Positions 1-11,544 of a DNA stretch of 54,613 bases are shown piece by piece. The position numbers and the translations under genes are program-made. The stretch spans positions 224,180 to 278,792 of the forward strand of contig NW_024468514.1 in the NCBI RefSeq assembly GCF_001632365.1, read 5' to 3'. Source of the DNA: Laetiporus sulphureus 93-53 (lineage: Eukaryota; Basidiomycota; Agaricomycetes; Polyporales; Laetiporaceae). Below the pieces are notes generated by a model. That model did no database searches. It was not told where the DNA came from and worked only from the letters and a program-made list of their open reading frames with translations. Numbering within the stretch: the stretch's first letter is position 1; each line of letters begins with the position of its first letter.

Positions 1-2
1 AG

Positions 3-3000
3 GATAGAGCACCGCAAAAAGGAGAACAGGACAAAGACTACTGATCAGCCTATGTCCCCAAACACTTCCACGAGTATGGCGATGTGTTCTCCAAGAAGCA
101 GTCGGAACGAATGCCTACAAGAAAGCCCTACGATCATCCAATCGAACTTGTTCCAGAGGCATCATTACCACACCCAGCAAAGTTATATCCTATGAACCTA
201 CAGGAAAGAAATTCGCTCGACACGTGGATAGACCAAGAGTTGGCCAAAGGTTACATCAAGAGATCAAGGAGTCCAACTGCAGCACCCGTCTTCTTCGTCA
301 AAAAGAAAGACAGATCACTGAGGCTCGTACAGGATTACAGGAACCTCAACGCAGTCACAAAGAAGAACAAGTTCCCAATCCCACACATTTCGGACCTCAT
401 CGACAGGCTCTCACATGCTAGTATATTTACAAAGCTTGATCTGAGATGGGGGTTCAACAACATAAGGATTAGGGAAGGAGATGAAGAGAAAGCTGCCTTC
501 ATTACACATCGTGGCCTCTTCGAACCCACCGTAATGTACTTCAGTTTCTGCAATGCTCCTAGCACCTTCTAAACAATGATGAATACAGTCCTCGAAGACT
601 TAATTCGCACTGGAAAAGTGGTAGTCTATTTAGACGACATCCTCATATTTACGGACGATCTCGATGAACACCGATGACTAGTGAAAGCAGTTCTACAGCA
701 CCTCCAGGACAATGACTTATATGCCAAACTGGAGAAATGCTTCTTTGAACAGTCCTCAATCGAGTATCTTGGCATGATCATCAGCAAGAACTCAGTACAG
801 ATGGACCCTGCTAAAGTCGAAGGTGTACTTGGCTGGCCCGCACTGACAAAGGTCAAACAAGTACAGGCCTTTTTAGGATTCGCGAATTTCTACAGGCAAT
901 TTATAAAGGACTTTGCGAAACTCGCACGACCCTTAACGCTTCTCACCTGTAAGGACGTGCCCTGGCAATGGAAGGAAGAGCAAGACCAAGCCTTCAGTGC
1001 ACTTAAAACAGCGTTCACTTCAGCCCCGATCCTACAACTCCCCAATGATACTGCGCCTTACCGACTGGAGACAGATTCTTCAGACTATGCAACTGGCGCA
1101 GTACTGGAACAACTAGGAGAAGATAAGCTATGGCACCCAGTCGCATACTACTCAAAGTTGCTCAACGAACACGAGCGAAACTATGAGATTTATGACAAGG
1201 AGATGCTTGCCATTATTCGGGCACTAGAAGAATACCAGCACTATTTAGAAGGCCACCCAGAACCCATTGAGATTTGGTCAGACCATCTCAACCTTACATA
1301 CTTCCGTCAGGCACAGAAATTATCCCGGCACCAAGCACGCTGGTCATTATTCCTCACACGTTTCAATTTTATACTCAGTCACCGACCTGGAAAGACAATG
1401 CTACGTGCCGATCCTCTGTCCAGGAGGCCAGACCATGAGAGGGGGGTAGACAGTGACAATTCGAATAAAATGCTGTTAAAACCCGAATTTTTTGCTATCA
1501 ATGTGATTCGACCCACTCACGCATCTGAAGTTGATGATGCTCAACAACTGGAAAGGATCAAGAAGGCACTCGCAGACGACACGATGACCAAGGATTATCG
1601 TGCGCTTTTGACTACAGGACAGCGCGAATTTGGGAAAAACCTCACAGAATGGAACTTTGAGCACGGACTGCTGCTCCATCGTGGAAAGGTTTATGTCCCC
1701 AAGGATCAACAGCTACACCTTGACCTAATAAAACTCCATCATGACACCTTACCAGCTGGACACCCCGGCAGGTTCAAGACATTGGAGCTTATCACTCGGA
1801 ACTATTGGTGGCCAGGAATGTCTATAATGGTTAAACAATACGTACAAGGTTGCGACAGTTGTCAACGTAACAAGTACTCAAGAGAAAAACCATACAGACT
1901 ACTACAACCAAACGAGATACCAGGGGGACCATGGGAGATCATCACAGTGGATCTCATCACACAACTTCCTCCAGCCATGGACTTTAGGGGAGAAAAGAAG
2001 ACGGCAATACTTGTCGTCATGGACAGACTCACGAAACGAGCACACTTTTATGCAACGGACGATACAGTCACCTCATCGCAAGTCGCTAACGTATTTTATA
2101 ATGAAGTCTTCAAACTCCATGGATTGCCGCGCCAGATTATCTCAGACAGAGGTACTCAATTTGCGAGCAAACTATTCCAGGAGTTCTGTCAGAAGCTCAG
2201 TATAAAATCAACAATGTCCACTGCATATCACCCCCAAACAGATGGCCAGACAGAAAGGGTTAACCAGGTGTTGGAACAGTACCTACGAATGTACTGCAAC
2301 CACAGACAGAATGATTGGGTCTATTACCTGCCAACAGCAGAATTTTCATACAACAACCAGACCCATGAATCCACCGCACTTTCCCCATTCTTTGTCGAAT
2401 ATGGCCGACATCTAAAAATGGCACCAGACGTACACGAGTCAATATGTCACCCCTCATTGGAACATCTATTTGCCCACTGATCCGAGGTGCAAGAACAGGC
2501 AAAGGCAGCATTGAAAGTTTCGGCTTCACAGATGAAATGGTACTTCGACGAGAAAAAGGGAGAAGTCTCATTCAAAGTCGGAGACCTAGTACTACTCAAG
2601 GGAAAGGACCTCAGAGTAAAAGTCAAGTCCGCGAAGCTAGGCACACAAAACTTCGGACCTTACAAAGTACTTCAGAAGCTAGGCCCAGTCACATTTAAAC
2701 TGGAACTGCCTAAGCAAATGAAGGTCCACCCGGTCTTCCATGCTAGCAAGTTGATCATGTACCATCAAGACACGGTCGCAAACCGTGAACCCCCAAAGCC
2801 CCCAGCCATAGAAATCGAAGGAGAACCAGAGTTCGAAGTTGAGAAAATACTAGACTCGAAGGTTGTAAGGGGAAGGGTCCAATACCTCGTCAAATGGAAA
2901 GGCTATGATCACTCCGACGATACATGGGAACCCCAAACAAATTTTACCAACGCCGACGAGCTTCTTCAAGAATTCCACCAGCAACACCCAGATGCAGCCA

Positions 3001-3485
3001 AAGCACCAATCAGGGTCATCACTTTTGGTGGAAAATGCTTCGAATTATCCTCATACGAAGTTGCACCAATCTCCACACACAGAATCAACATGTCCGACCA
3101 TCCAGATGAGTTCTTCCTATATCATAAAATGACAGATCTCGTCAAATCACCGAGGAAATCCTCAAATGAAGCAGCAGGATGGGATATTTATGCAGCAGAA
3201 ATGCATGAAATCCCTCCGCATTCACGAGCCGTGGTAGGAACGGGAGTCGCAATTGACCCTCCAAAACACACCTATATACGAATAGCTCCATGCAGCGGAC
3301 TGGCTGCATGAGGAATTGACGTGGGCGCAGGAGTCGTGGACCCAGATTACACCGGAGAACTCAAGGTCGTACTGATCAATACAACAGATTTCGTATTTTC
3401 GGTTAAACCGGGAGACAGGATAGCCCATATAATCTTCAAATATTATGCCGAAGGGCTTCCCTCCCAAAGTTACCAACCGTTGTGA
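3..3485 (+). pseudogene. pol: Ty3/gypsy pol polyprotein (RT-RNase H-integrase-chromodomain-dUTPase), stop-riddled
   Basis: One frame runs from the left edge to a natural-looking TGA at 3483-3485. It is interrupted by in-frame stops at 42-44, 570-572, 675-677, 2478-2480 and 3309-3311, with no frameshift. RT shows LDLRWGFNNIRI and the catalytic YLDD box (about 630). RNase H lies near 1040-1400 (TDSSDYATGAVLEQ). Integrase has the HH-CC zinc region ending GCDSCQRNK (about 1850) and the acidic residues in TVDL, SDRGTQF and TDGQTERVNQ. The chromodomain (about 2836-2990) contains [17 protein letters not shown]. From about 3160 dUTPase motifs appear: [30 protein letters not shown] and GDRIAHII. Each stop could come from one C-to-T change (CGA to TGA, CAA to TAA). 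Confidence 0.9.
1437..1449 (+). other. Candidate central polypurine tract of the gypsy element
   Basis: The 13-mer GAGAGGGGGGTAG lies between the RNase H and integrase coding regions. It is identical to the 13-mer directly before the 3' LTR at 3536-3548. Its position matches where central plus-strand primers lie in some retroviruses and in Ty1. It also encodes protein in frame, so coincidence is possible. Confidence 0.35.
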
Positions 3486-3535
3486 GCAACGAGAAGGGGA
3501 AATAAAGGTTTTGGCTCCTCGGGACAATGAGCCTT

Positions 3536-3548
3536 GAGAGGGGGGTAG
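3536..3548 (+). other. 3' polypurine tract (plus-strand primer) of the gypsy element
   Basis: GAGAGGGGGGTAG lies 50 bp after the polyprotein stop and directly before a TGTCAC sequence taken as the start of the 3' LTR. A purine run abutting a TG LTR start is the usual layout of LTR retrotransposons. Confidence 0.7.
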
Positions 3549-4149
3549 TGTCACAGATTTTCACCACAAAGTTCGCACGTGACTTTACTCACGCCACAGA
3601 TCACGTGCTTCACCAATATCTCACGCCACTCAGCCACAGACGCGATGCGTAGAGATCAGGTGATAGTCCACATCACATGTTATGGTCCAGACCCGCGGAT
3701 GATACGGTCAGACCTGTCTATTCCAGGATACAATAGAGGCACCCATTTGGGAACAAAAGGAACAAGGACTATTGTTAGGCATCGGCCTTCCGCTTTCTAT
3801 TAGTTTAGCCAGAAGCCTAGATAGGCACGATGTTCACACCGGAGAACAAAAGGGAAACCAAGATAGGCACGATGTGCACACTCATTACTGCGGCAACCAT
3901 CGATCTTCCCACTCATTGTTCTACTTCCGGACATCCTATTGTTTCATGTACGGCCATTAGCTTATACCCGTAGATAGGTAGCTTAGGTAAGATAGCCCGC
4001 TGTACGTGTATATAAGACCAGCCATGTAGAGGACGAAACCTCAGATTGTTTCTCCTCGTCTACTACCCATAGCACTCACTGAGCCCACCAGCTCCTTCAT
4101 ATATCTCTCACCCTTTCCTGCGTCTGCCACATCGACCAGTAAGTCAACA
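3549..4149 (+). repeat. 3' LTR of the gypsy element
   Basis: It starts TGTCACAG just after the polypurine tract. A TATA box (TATATAAG) lies near 4009-4016, as expected for the U3/R border. The phrase AGATAGGCACGATGT occurs twice inside (about 3818 and 3862). The right boundary is placed at a CAACA near 4149, but an end near 4164 is also possible; the matching 5' LTR is outside the window. Confidence 0.6.
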
Positions 4150-5825
4150 GGCTCGTGCACCACATAGGGTTCAGGGGGATACTTTTGGGATCAGGGGGAT
4201 CAGGGCGGCACGTTCCACGTGACTGTCCCTTTTTAGTCTTTTTGATCTCTTGTCTGGTGTTACCATGACAGAAAGGGTGGAGAAGAAATAAGAGGCTATT
4301 GGGAAGAAAGTGTGTCAGAATCTGATTGAAAGTATGCCAAGGAGGGTGCATGCAGTGGTGAAGGCAAAGGGAGGCTATATCAAGTACTGAAAGTACAAGT
4401 TTTGTAGAACCTGGATATGTGCCACAAAACTGTTAATAAGAGTGACCCTCAAAGATTAGTAAATATCTTGGGATCAAAATAGGGTAAAAATATGGTTAAG
4501 ACTGTATTAGAAAGCCATGACAATACGCTTTCCAATCAGGTCTTATATAATGTAGTTGACCCATTGGTTGAGCAGATATTTACTATACAAGTTGAAGTGA
4601 GCAATTTTATCAACAGTTTTGTGGGTCACTGTATGTGGTGCGATTCGGACTGCGTGTTTGTATGCGTCACTTTTCCTCTCCAAAAGTGCTCTTCACCCCT
4701 GGAGCTAACTCGTTCATGTTTACGACTGATGATGATGAGGACACTGAGAGTGCTATCTGGCACATCGATGCTTTCACGAGCGCGATTGTGGCACACTGGG
4801 TGATCCTTCTGCTCACTAGCAACAGCGCGGCATTCACTTGCTCTTACGAGATGACTCTTGTCATGGTACGTTCGCTATGCTACTTGTTTCATTGGCTTTT
4901 ATAAATCAACATGTCCTGACGAAAATCCCCGAGCACCCAATTGTTGGCGTGCGCACTCTGGATGTATGGAATGAGTAGGTGATATACTACGACGATGCAT
5001 GCACATACTGATCGGTCGATTAGGAACTTATTTGGGAGATCGATAGTCTCCTCAAGAAGAACACATTCAAATGAGGAGCATACTGGTCCTTCACTCATGG
5101 ATCAAATTTGCCAGGCCCTTGAAAAGTCAGTATGACGTCCCCTAGCCTTCACGACACTTCTAGCCTCTTATCGCATTCTGTCCCTCTTGTCATCTGAGAT
5201 ATCACACTTGGACGATGTTCTCATGCTCAGCTTGCTACTGTTCTCTGGTCTACCCTTGACAAGCTCCTCTGGCTGCCTGCAATCATGCCTATCTGCTGCT
5301 ATCTCGCTCTCTTGAGTTGTGTCTCAGACTTCGGACACTGCATCGTTGCACGGACTTTATAAATAATGATTGTACTCGAGTAGAATTGTAATATATGATA
5401 TTCTTACAATTATAGGCCAGATCTTATAATCATCGGGAAAAATTATAAACTATCCTATGCATCCTGGGCACGATTATAATGTGTGATCAGAATGGCCGAT
5501 CTTACAAGCCATTATAATAATAGGGGGTTCTTGTGAAACTCAGAGATCCATTATACTAGTAGGCCAGAATGGTCATGGTAAATAAGAATAGGCAGGGTTT
5601 TCAAGGTATTATAAACTCTTTATAATCTTTTTGCACTTTTGCTGATGGATGTGAGCATGCTCGGACCCCGACACGTTTGTATCGACTATCGAGCGACAAT
5701 TCAATCCAACCCTGTCATTGGTAAGGCTGTGGGCAGCCTGTGACCTGCCTGAGCGTGTTCCCTCAGTGTGACGCGAGCTTGTACATTCAAGTAACATGTT
5801 TGCAAACATCGACATCCCTCCTACA
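4150..5825. other. Unassigned AT-rich intergenic stretch with a TTATAA motif cluster
   Basis: No gene is recognised. Short open frames at 4492-4803 (103 codons) and 4635-4904 (89 codons, with an acidic DDDED stretch) have no family I recognise. From about 5355 to 5625 the hexamer TTATAA occurs seven times, and GGCC(A/G)GA recurs next to some copies. This is the kind of repeated motif found in subterminal regions of some DNA transposons, but no terminal inverted repeats were found. Nearby decayed elements make a transposon remnant more likely than a host gene. Confidence 0.4.
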
Positions 5826-5830
5826 AGCAT

Positions 5831-6056
5831 TGTTGAGAAAGCCAAACCTCACGACCAAGGCTCGGGGACAAGCTGAGGTACCGAGGCCCTCACAAATGAG
5901 AGTCCGGACTAATGTGGCTGATGGATTAGATAATATTTTCTAATGTGTACATCTATATATAAAGGAATGCCATATCGGGAAGATCTGCATCATCCCGCAT
6001 CCTCCTTCATCCCGGATGCTCACCCGTGTTCTGTGTTCCCAATCTGAGGCTTAATA
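5831..6056 (+). repeat. 5' LTR of copia copy 1
   Basis: It begins TGTTGAGAAAGC and ends CTTAATA, so the termini are TG...TA rather than TG...CA. It carries a TATATATAAA box near 5954. It is immediately preceded by target duplication AGCAT and followed by a primer binding site. Confidence 0.93.
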
Positions 6057-6070
6057 GGTTATGAGCCCTG
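6057..6070 (+). other. Primer binding site of copia copy 1 (half-tRNA type)
   Basis: GGTTATGAGCCCTG directly follows the LTR. It is complementary to the anticodon stem-loop region of fungal initiator tRNA-Met (…CAGGGCTCATAACC…), not to a tRNA 3' end. Drosophila copia is known to use such an internal tRNA-iMet half as primer. The match is to the yeast iMet sequence from memory. Confidence 0.7.
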
Positions 6071-6130
6071 GGCTTTCGGATTAACCTCGAACCTTATCAA
6101 TTGATTGCTCTGACATTATTACTTGGCAAC

Positions 6131-9100
6131 ATGGCTGAAGAGAAAGAGAGATTGTCGTACCCGCACATCAAGCCCCTAAAAGAAGACACTTGAATGCCCT
6201 GGAAGACCAAGATGGAGGCCATCCTCGACAATAAAGGGCTCTTGCCCTGGATTAAGGGTAAGAAGAAGAAACCCGAGATCCAAATCCTCGGAGACCTCGA
6301 AAAGATCCAAGCACGCGAAGATGAGATCGAAGAATGGGAAAAGAAAGACCGTTCCACGTGCACCATTATCATGATCAATCTCGGCAATGACCAGATTGTG
6401 AATGTGACAGGTGCGACATTTGCTCGAGACATGTGAAAGAAACTCTGCATGATTAAGAGGCAACACAGACAAAGTGGTATCGATTCTCTCATTTGACATC
6501 TCTACCGTACATATGCGGTGAAGAAGACAACATCGGGAAACATATTAAGGAGTTATGCAAGATCCGAGAAGAGCTACACATCATGGAAAATGAGATTGAC
6601 GATCAGCAATTTCGTAACGTCATCATCACCTCATTGCCCGATAGCTGGATGACGTTCACGGACACCTATTTCAGATTCTGAGGTGAGCTCATCGATAGTG
6701 ACGATGAGGAGACAGAGGAATAGAGGTGAGAGAGAGGAAGAGGAACATAACTGTGCAACAACTCATCGGGATAGTTCTCGATGAGTGGCGTCGCTGCAAA
6801 GATCACGATCTGAGCTTGGAAATGGATCAAGCAATGATAGCCACTCGCGGGAAGAGAAAGCATCCCTCAAAGCACCCAAAGAATCTCAGAGCTAAAGCTG
6901 AGTCCTCAGACAACACAATCGTCTGTTCTAACTGCGACAAGCCACGTCACACCAAAGCCGAATGCTTTGCTAAGTGAGGCAGAAAGGAAGGCCAGTGGCC
7001 GCAGTGGTGGAAGAGACCTGACGAAAAGAGGCAGAAGAGAGTGGATCACACCAACAAGGGTGAAGGATCCTCGAAGGGCAAAGAATGTGCATTTGTAGCA
7101 CATGATTCTAATGAAGATCAGAACACTGTATCCCTAGATAATTCTGATGAAGATATTTCTTCATTTTATTCGTGGATTGCCGATACAGCGATGACCTCGC
7201 ATGTCACAAACTGACATGAGATCTTCACATCGTATCAAGCACTCGAGAATCATACCATCTTCAGATTAAATCCAGGGAGCTTAGCGGCAGTTGGCCACAG
7301 CTCTGTAGATCTTGAAAGCACATTTGGAGATCGAAAAGTGCGATTTCGACTCAATAATGTGCTATATGCGCTGCAGGCACACCATAACTTAATTTTGCTT
7401 GGGCGGCTGGATGCTGCAGGCAGTCGCATTGTTGCAGGAAATAAAAGAGCTATTCTCATTGATAAAAATGGGAAGACGTTGGCTACTGCCACACGTCAAG
7501 GCTATTTATATTTCACTGACAATGTGCAATCATTGCCTAAATCATTAAGCATCACCAATGCAATGCAGGAACACGCTCCACATACATGGACAGAGTGGCA
7601 CCATATTTATAGCCATATCGGGAAAGATGCGCTGAAGCGTCTTCATCGAGAATCACTCATTGATGGCTTCGCTGTCATTCTGAACTTCAATGATTTCATG
7701 TGCGAAGCGTGCATCCAGGTGAAGTTCTCCTGCAAGCCATACCCGAAGAGCGGTGATCATAGAAGTGAGATCCCCAGTGAATTAACACATACTGATGTGT
7801 AGGGACCTGCTCTGATGACCGCTCTACAAGGTTGGCGATACTACATTACTTTTACTGACGATGCCACACATTGCAGTGTCATCCTTTTTATCAAAACAAA
7901 GGACGAGACCTCTCAGAAGGTCAAAGAATATATGACGTACCTTGATCGCTGATTCAGTCATCAGCCGAGGATGATCTGAATGGATAATGGATGTGAGTAC
8001 CTCGATTCTGATCTTACTGATTGGTGTTGTTCTCAGGGAATTGAGACTGGTGCTACTGCATCATATTCTCCTCCCAAGAATGGCGTTGCAGAGCATCTCA
8101 ACTGCACATTGCTTTCTTTAGCATGTGCAATGTTGTTCGCCCATGCTCTGCCTCATTTCCTATGGGCTGAAGCAGTGTGCCATGCAGTTTATATTAAAAA
8201 TTGTGCACCTACATGGGCACTCCATGGTACCACTCTGGACGGTAAATGGAATGATAAAAAACTGAATATCACTCACCTTCGAGAGTTCGTTTGCATTATA
8301 TGGGTTCTTGATGAGGAACTCAACTTATCTAAGCTTGCGCCACGAGCTAGCAAATATATCTTTGTTGACTACATGGATGGTCCCAAAGCAATTAGATAGT
8401 ATGATGCTAAAATGCGTCAAATTAAGATGATGCGTAGGTATCATTTCTTACCTACACTATCACCCGAGTTAACTGATTCCCCATTTGGAGAGTCACATCC
8501 GCCTGCAAATATGCAGCGTGCAGGGGAGTCCGAGAGTAATAGTGACGTGCAGATATTTGCATTACATGATGATCCGTCCCGAGACCTTGATCCGGCTCGA
8601 GGAAGCAATCAAAATTCTCCAAAGAGAAAAGAACGAGAATATGACACACCTATTGAGCCCAGAAGGATGAGCAGAAGAACTGTTTGGCAAGATTATCGAT
8701 TGCTGAATGATCCGAGCGCCGATGATTTGTCCTCAGAAGATGATGACACACCAGAACCAGAAGAAGCTCGGAGCACCGGTGATCTTGATCCGAGCATGAA
8801 CGATGAATGCATTGCGAATCAAGCGTCGGTTGCAGAGCTTGTCTATATAGCCATGAACGCTCCCGGAAACATGGAAGCGAATGAGCCTAAGACACTAGCC
8901 GATGCAAAGCAATCTTCTGAATGGCTAAGCTGGGAGAAGGCTGTCCAAGCTGAACTTGGACAATTGCATGACATGGAAACATGAGATCTGGTAGATCTCC
9001 CTCCTGATCGCAAACCTATCAGAAACAGATGGGTCCTTGTCAAGAAGACAAACAAAGAAAGTGAAATAATTAAATATAAAGCACGTCTGGTAGCGAAAGG

Positions 9101-10440
9101 GTACTCTCAGATTCCTGGAATGGATTTCTCAGAGACCTTTGCACCAATTATGCATCTCGAAATGATTCATGCAGTCCTAAGCTTGACAGCAGTCCTCGAT
9201 TGAGAAATCCAACAAATGGACATCAGAGGAGCGTACCTGAATGACACCCTTAAAGAGGAAATATATATGTGCCAACCCGAAGGATATAGCGACAGAACAA
9301 ATCAAGTATGTCGCCTTAGAGAAACTTTGTATAGACTCAAACAAGCAGGTCGCAAGTGGAATATTGAATTAAATCAATGTTTATTAAATGTGGGTTTCAA
9401 ACATTTACTCACAGATCCATGCACATACATCCGAATTCGAGGGAATAAAATAGAAATTGTCACCATTTGGGTAGATGATCTATTATTATTCACTAACGAT
9501 CTGAGCATTATGGGACTCCTTAAAAAGGAACTTTAAAATATGTTTGAAGTCACCGACTGAGGAGAACCTCATAAGATCATTGGTATTGAAATTATGAGAG
9601 ATCGCGCTAAACGCACAATCAAAATCTCTGAATCTCAATACATACAGGCTTTATTATTCAAAAACGGATTAGCGAACGCTAATTCCATTGGAATGCCTCT
9701 TGATCTGAATATAATGCTTGAGAAGGAAGAAGATAATGATGATAGCGTGCCTCATCGAAGCAACGCATATGCGTCATTAATCAGTTCCTTAATGTATGCC
9801 GCTGTCATGACCCATCCTGATATCGCATTTGCTGTGTAACGCCTCAGCTCATTCACAGCAAACCCAGCATTACTGCATTGGACAGCTGCTAAATGCATGC
9901 TCCGATATCTCGCAGGAACATGCGATGCTGGAATAACTTATGGCCTTGAAAATCAGGCCAACACACGTGCTCAATCTGAGCATCGTGTGTATTTCCATGG
10001 ATTCTCTGATGCTGATTACACAAATGATGTACGCGATCGAAAATCCATCTCTGGCTTCATGTTCTGCCTCAAATCAGGTGCGATAACGTGGAGTGCCAAG
10101 AAGCAAATCATGGTCGCATTGTCTACAACCGAGGCAGGATACATCGCATCCGCGGCAGCAGCCCGCGAAGCCATGTGGCTGCAAAGTTTATTCAAACAAA
10201 TAGGCTTCAATTAGTCCCAACCTACCCTGTTGTATGAGGATAATAATTCTGCAATTGCAATTGCAAAAGATCCTCAGTTTTGATGTAAAATATTATTATG
10301 TGCGCAAACAGCAACAAAGGAGATGTATTAATATTGTTTATTGTTCTACTGAAGATATAATTGCGAACATTTTCACAAAAGCACTCCCTAAACTGTGGCA
10401 TCAAAAGCTATCTCATTTGCTTGAGATGTCCATCGGCTTG
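6131..10440 (+). pseudogene. Copia copy 1 gag-pol polyprotein, decayed
   Basis: Gag starts at ATG 6131 and shifts frame twice before 6726; from there to about 10214 a single frame carries the rest, broken only by stops. A CCHC-like knuckle (CSNCDKPRHTKAEC, 6924-6965) has lost its usual glycine. The protease site reads DTAMTSH, where D-S/T-G is expected. Integrase (about 7580-8390) retains CEACIQVK and DNGCEYLDSD. RT (about 9000-9850) has the VDDLL box, and RNase H follows. Many stops stand where the family has tryptophan (TGG to TGA or TAG, for example 7800-7802 and 8982-8984) or glutamine. This fits G-to-A/C-to-T decay. Confidence 0.9.
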
Positions 10441-10448
10441 CAGGTGAG

Positions 10449-10674
10449 TGTTGAGAAAGCTGAACCTCACGACTGAGGCTCGGGGACAAGCTGAGGTACT
10501 GAGGCCCTCACAAATGAGAGTCCGGACCAATGTGGCTGAGGGATTAGATAATATTTTCTAATGTGTACATGTATATATAAAGGAATGCCATATCGGGAAG
10601 ATCTGCATCATCCCGCATCCTCCTTCATCCCAGATGCTCACCCGCATTCCATGTTCCCAATCTGAGGCTTAATA
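10449..10674 (+). repeat. 3' LTR of copia copy 1
   Basis: Same length (226 bp) and ends as the 5' LTR, with about 13 mismatches of which about 11 are transitions. It is followed directly by target duplication AGCAT at 10675-10679. Confidence 0.93.
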
Positions 10675-10679
10675 AGCAT

Positions 10680-10993
10680 ACTATCACAGTTCAATTGGGC
10701 TCCCATATTATCTACCGTAGTACTGATCCACCACAGAGTCCCCAGGTGTGGCACGTGATAACGGAGGATACCTTTATGAATAGGTGGTGGCACCTCTTCT
10801 CAAAGCGACCAACTTTGTTCTGTTGCCGGTATCACTGTCATAGCAGAACAGAGCATGTTGTTGTAAGGGAAGAATTTTACAAGCTCCTGATTATTCCTTG
10901 TACATCCTGTCTACTGCGTCTGTTGCACGAAGTTATAAGGATGAAACGTCTGGTTTCTCTTCTCAAGCTCTCCTTACCTCTACCAAATCCATA
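10680..10993 (+). promoter_or_regulatory. Probable promoter/5' region of the S1/P1 nuclease gene
   Basis: This 314-bp stretch lies between the end of copia copy 1 and the nuclease start codon. It contains no recognisable gene. It should hold the native core promoter, now separated from upstream sequence by the retrotransposon. No clear TATA element was identified. Confidence 0.35.
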
Positions 10994-11223
10994 ATGCATA
11001 GAAGACACTTGGCACATTTATTTGCAGTATTATCACTACTGTGTTTTGTGTGGCTGCTGGGAGTTCATGTGTGGGGTGCAGCCGGCCACCAGATCGTCGC
11101 TACGATTGCGCAAATACACCTCCATCCAGCTGTCCTCCCCGTACTTTGTGACATTTTCTACCCACCTGACGTGTCTCTATCCACTTCGTTGGCAGCCCCT
11201 CCTTGCCATCTTTCCTCCATCAC
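10994..11223 (+). pseudogene. S1/P1-type nuclease, N-terminal part (gene split by copia copy 2)
   Basis: The reading frame starts at ATG 10994 with a hydrophobic signal peptide (LFAVLSLLCFVWLLGV). The expected mature start WGAAGHQIVATIAQIHLHP follows; the first Trp and the His six residues in are zinc ligands in S1/P1 nucleases. The frame continues through CDIFYPPD to CHLSSI, where the copia element begins. The next residues of the family (ATWADQVR) resume on the far side at 17560, so the two parts were one gene. The enzyme family comprises secreted zinc-dependent nucleases that cut single-stranded DNA and RNA. It cannot now be made as one protein unless the 6.3-kb insert is removed. Confidence 0.88.
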
Positions 11224-11530
11224 TATTACAATAGCAGCGCTATTCTCAGCTGTGCCGTATGTCAACGTACTCAACTATATTTGTACTGTACTATTACAAT
11301 AGCAGCGCTATTCTACATGGCACAGTCAGCTCTGGGTCTGATACATGAAGGAAAGCATGTCTGAATACTCACCTCAGCTGTGCCATACATCAATGTACTT
11401 GACTGAGGTGCTACCTACAAGCAACACGTCCTTATATGTGTGCACGTCAATCACATGATCGTGCTGTCAAGACTGTCAAACTCTTTCTCCCCCATTCTCC
11501 CCATCATCTCTGAGCAGTCTACTTTTGACA
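11224..11530 (-). repeat. 3' LTR of copia copy 2 (CpG-depleted)
   Basis: About 307 bp. On the minus strand a purine run (CTAGGGGAAG) precedes it. It contains the hairpin-like unit AATAGCAGCGCTATT twice. I count about 7 CpG here against about 24 in the partner LTR; most differences are CpG to TpG or CpA. Confidence 0.88.
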
Positions 11531-11544
11531 CTTCCCCTAGACTG

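Larger units (their letters stand above)
1..4149 (+). mobile_element. Ty3/gypsy chromovirus-type LTR retrotransposon, 3' part
   Basis: The 3' portion of a Ty3/gypsy element enters from the left edge; its 5' LTR, gag and protease lie outside the window. The domain order is reverse transcriptase, RNase H, integrase, chromodomain, then a dUTPase-like domain, followed by a polypurine tract and the 3' LTR. RT before integrase with a C-terminal chromodomain is diagnostic of the chromovirus branch. The coding frame is conserved for almost 3.5 kb but has several in-frame stops, so this copy is dead. The right end (about 4149) is uncertain because no target duplication can be checked without the 5' end. 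Confidence 0.9.
5831..10674 (+). mobile_element. Ty1/copia LTR retrotransposon, complete length, decayed (copy 1)
   Basis: It is bounded by two 226-bp LTRs (5831-6056 and 10449-10674) and by a perfect 5-bp target duplication AGCAT (5826-5830 and 10675-10679). The inner order is gag, zinc knuckle, protease, integrase, RT, RNase H; integrase before RT is the Ty1/copia order. The two LTRs differ at about 13 of 226 sites, mostly transitions, so the insertion is not recent. It ends 319 bp before the start codon of the disrupted S1/P1 nuclease gene, probably in or near that gene's promoter. Confidence 0.95.

Noticed and set aside
3..10214. Reading TGA as tryptophan or another amino acid in the transposon genes
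   Set aside because: TAA and TAG also interrupt the frames, and the host genes in the window use TGA as a normal stop (DJ-1, ProRS, nuclease C-terminus). Transition decay explains the data better.
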